43,142 bases of DNA, taken from contig CALAHN010000100.1 of NCBI GenBank assembly GCA_937891825.1, positions 1 to 43,142 on the forward strand, in the 5' to 3' direction. Below are positions 41,973 to 43,142 of the stretch, in pieces. How positions within the stretch are numbered: position 1 is the stretch's first letter; each line of letters opens with the position of its first letter. A model generated the notes under the pieces. The model did not search any database and was not told the DNA's origin. It saw only the letters and a list, made by a program, of their open reading frames with translations. The position numbers and the translations under genes are program-made. Source of the DNA: an uncultured Alphaproteobacteria bacterium. GTDB lineage: Bacteria; Pseudomonadota; Alphaproteobacteria; Bin95.

Positions 41973-42998
41973 CTAAACCTCGCCGAAATCCGCCGCAAGG
42001 CCGATGGCGCCGAGCACCTGCTCGACGCCCTGCGGCGCCGTCAGATCGCCCGCCAGCACTGCCGCCGCCGCAGCCTTGACGCTCTCCGCCGCAGCCTTTG
42101 AGCCGAGATGGCCCCGAAGCAGCCGCTCGTCCAGCATTGACCGCATCCAGCCGACCTGCTGCGCCTGTCGGCGGCGGTCGAAGGCGCCGCTGGCGCGCAT
42201 GATCGCCTGATGGCGCTCGATCTCGGCCCAAAGCGCGTCGAGGCCCTGGTTGCGGAGGCCGCTGCACAGGACGACCGGCGGCGACCAATCGGGCGAGGCT
42301 GGAACCATGATGTGGAGGGCCGCCTTGTATTCCCGCCGTGCGGCCTCGGCGCGGGCCGCATTGTCGCCGTCCGCCTTGTTGACGGCGATCATGTCCGCGA
42401 TCTCCAGCAGGCCCTTCTTGATGCCTTGCAACTCGTCGCCGGCGCCCGGCAGCATCAGCGCCAGGAAGAAGTCGGTCATCTCGGCGACAGCGGTTTCGGA
42501 CTGGCCGACGCCGACGGTCTCGACCAGGACGACGTCATAGCCTGCCGCTTCCATGACGATCATGGTTTCGCGGGTGGCGCGGGCGACGCCGCCAAGCGTG
42601 CCCGAGGATGGCGACGGCCGAATGAACGCGGCTGTGTCCGCCGCCAGTGCGGCCATCCGCGTCTTGTCGCCAAGGATGCTGCCATGGGTCCGCGAGGATG
42701 TGGGATCGACCGCCAGCACCGCCACCCGATGCCCCGCCGCGATCAGCATCTGGCCAAGCGCTTCGATGAAGGTGCTTTTGCCGACGCCCGGCACGCCCGT
42801 GACGCCGACCCGATAGGCCTGGCCCGCATCGGCGTTCAGGATCCGTAACATGACCTGGGCTTCCGCGCGCCGGCGGGCGCTGCGGCTTTCGACGAGCGTG
42901 ATCGCCCGCCCGATCATCGCCCGATCGCCGGCGCGCACGCCCTCGGCCAGCGCGGCCGGGGAGCGTTCGAATCGGGCGTTTCGGGACAGTCCGCTCAT
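41973..42998 (-). CDS. meaB: MeaB/ArgK-type GTPase (methylmalonyl-CoA mutase-associated)
   Basis: A 341-residue G3E-family GTPase. P-loop GVTGVPGVGKST is at residues 65-76; the switch region DPTSSRTHGSILGDKTRM, ETVGVGQSE and the base-specificity motif NKAD are present. MeaB proteins guard methylmalonyl-CoA mutase (or a related B12 mutase), loading cobalamin and ejecting inactive cofactor. Normal length. No mutase gene is in this window, so it acts in trans. Some relatives help LAO/AO transport in annotation only. A tRNA-Val gene lies upstream on the same strand. Confidence 0.94.
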   Translation of the reverse strand: MSGLSRNARFERSPAALAEGVRAGDRAMIGRAITLVESRSARRRAEAQVMLRILNADAGQAYRVGVTGVPGVGKSTFIEALGQMLIAAGHRVAVLAVDPTSSRTHGSILGDKTRMAALAADTAAFIRPSPSSGTLGGVARATRETMIVMEAAGYDVVLVETVGVGQSETAVAEMTDFFLALMLPGAGDELQGIKKGLLEIADMIAVNKADGDNAARAEAARREYKAALHIMVPASPDWSPPVVLCSGLRNQGLDALWAEIERHQAIMRASGAFDRRRQAQQVGWMRSMLDERLLRGHLGSKAAAESVKAAAAAVLAGDLTAPQGVEQVLGAIGLAADFGEV

Positions 42999-43093
42999 GT
43001 CGTCTCAAACCAGCAGGAATTCGGCGGATATGGCTGCCGCGCCGGGCGATGGCCGCGAGCCCGATAAGTCCCCGATATGGCATTTGTGCAAGA

Positions 43094-43142
43094 TGGTGGG
43101 CGCGACAGGGATTGAACCTGTGACCCCTGCCGTGTGAAGGCA
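43094..43142 (-). tRNA. tRNA-Val(CAC), 3' part
   Basis: On the minus strand the window holds the 3' portion of a tRNA: an anticodon stem-loop with loop TTCACAC (anticodon CAC, Val), a T-arm with ACAGG/CCTGT around TTCAATC, the acceptor 3' strand GCGCCCA and an encoded CCA (43096-43094). The 5' half (acceptor 5' strand and D-arm) lies beyond the right edge. A protein frame ending here is an artefact of the tRNA. Confidence 0.93.

Noticed and set aside
42850-43137. Plus-strand frame ending GATGIEPVTPAV
   Set aside because: Its end is the antisense of the tRNA-Val 3' part, a well-known false protein signature, and the rest is antisense to meaB.
1-43142. CRISPR array, insertion sequences, rRNA
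   Set aside because: No regularly spaced direct repeats, no transposase motif and no rRNA stretch were found.

Overview
The window is compact, GC-rich DNA (intergenic gaps mostly under 100 bases, many ATGA start/stop overlaps) that reads as an alphaproteobacterial chromosome. Supporting signs are the rpmI-rplT-pheS-pheT block without infC, Rkp/Kps-type capsule genes as in rhizobia, a MeaB GTPase, a MoxR-VWA pair and an outer-membrane porin. I cannot name the genus from sequence alone.

Region 1 (1-7437, + strand) is a four-gene capsule-lipid operon. It holds the 3' part of a modular polyketide/fatty acid synthase (DH end, degenerate methyltransferase, ER, KR, ACP), an alpha-oxoamine synthase with an N-terminal extension, and KpsS-like and half-length KpsC-like capsule proteins. 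All starts overlap or abut the preceding stop. The layout recalls the rhizobial rkpA/rkpG/rkpJ K-antigen genes.

Region 2 (7478-26014) is an 18.5-kb catabolic island. It contains a cyclase-family hydrolase, an ATP-dependent HyuA/HyuB lactam or hydantoin hydrolase, a MarR regulator, and a molybdenum hydroxylase (separate FAD subunit plus a fused 2Fe-2S/molybdopterin subunit). Coupled to the hydroxylase are a 6-hydroxynicotinate reductase-like Fe-S protein and a UPF0280 (ApbE-like) protein. Beyond a palindromic intergenic element lie an SDR, a transglutaminase-like protein, a VOC protein, a luciferase-like flavoprotein, two tandem Lin0512-family proteins, a two-subunit CoA-transferase and two tandem ketopantoate-reductase-like dehydrogenases. 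Two near-identical 14-bp palindromes sit on the predicted promoters of hyuA and of the Mo-hydroxylase operon and are the likely MarR operators. The simplest reading is a pathway that hydroxylates an N-heteroaromatic ring, reduces it, opens the lactam with ATP, and sends the acid through CoA-ester steps. The substrate is unknown.

Region 3 (26104-33059) is mostly housekeeping: a double-CDGSH protein, pheT, pheS, rplT and rpmI (with a good promoter and a hairpin-rich leader), then an MFS transporter and an acyl-CoA dehydrogenase diverging from each other.

Region 4 (33286-43142) carries a porin, a PmbA/TldE homologue, a translationally coupled MoxR-VWA-M20 peptidase set, a secreted SYLF-domain protein coupled to a dienelactone-hydrolase-like enzyme, a guanine/xanthine phosphoribosyltransferase, a tiny ParB-like protein, MeaB, and the 3' part of a tRNA-Val(CAC) at the right edge.
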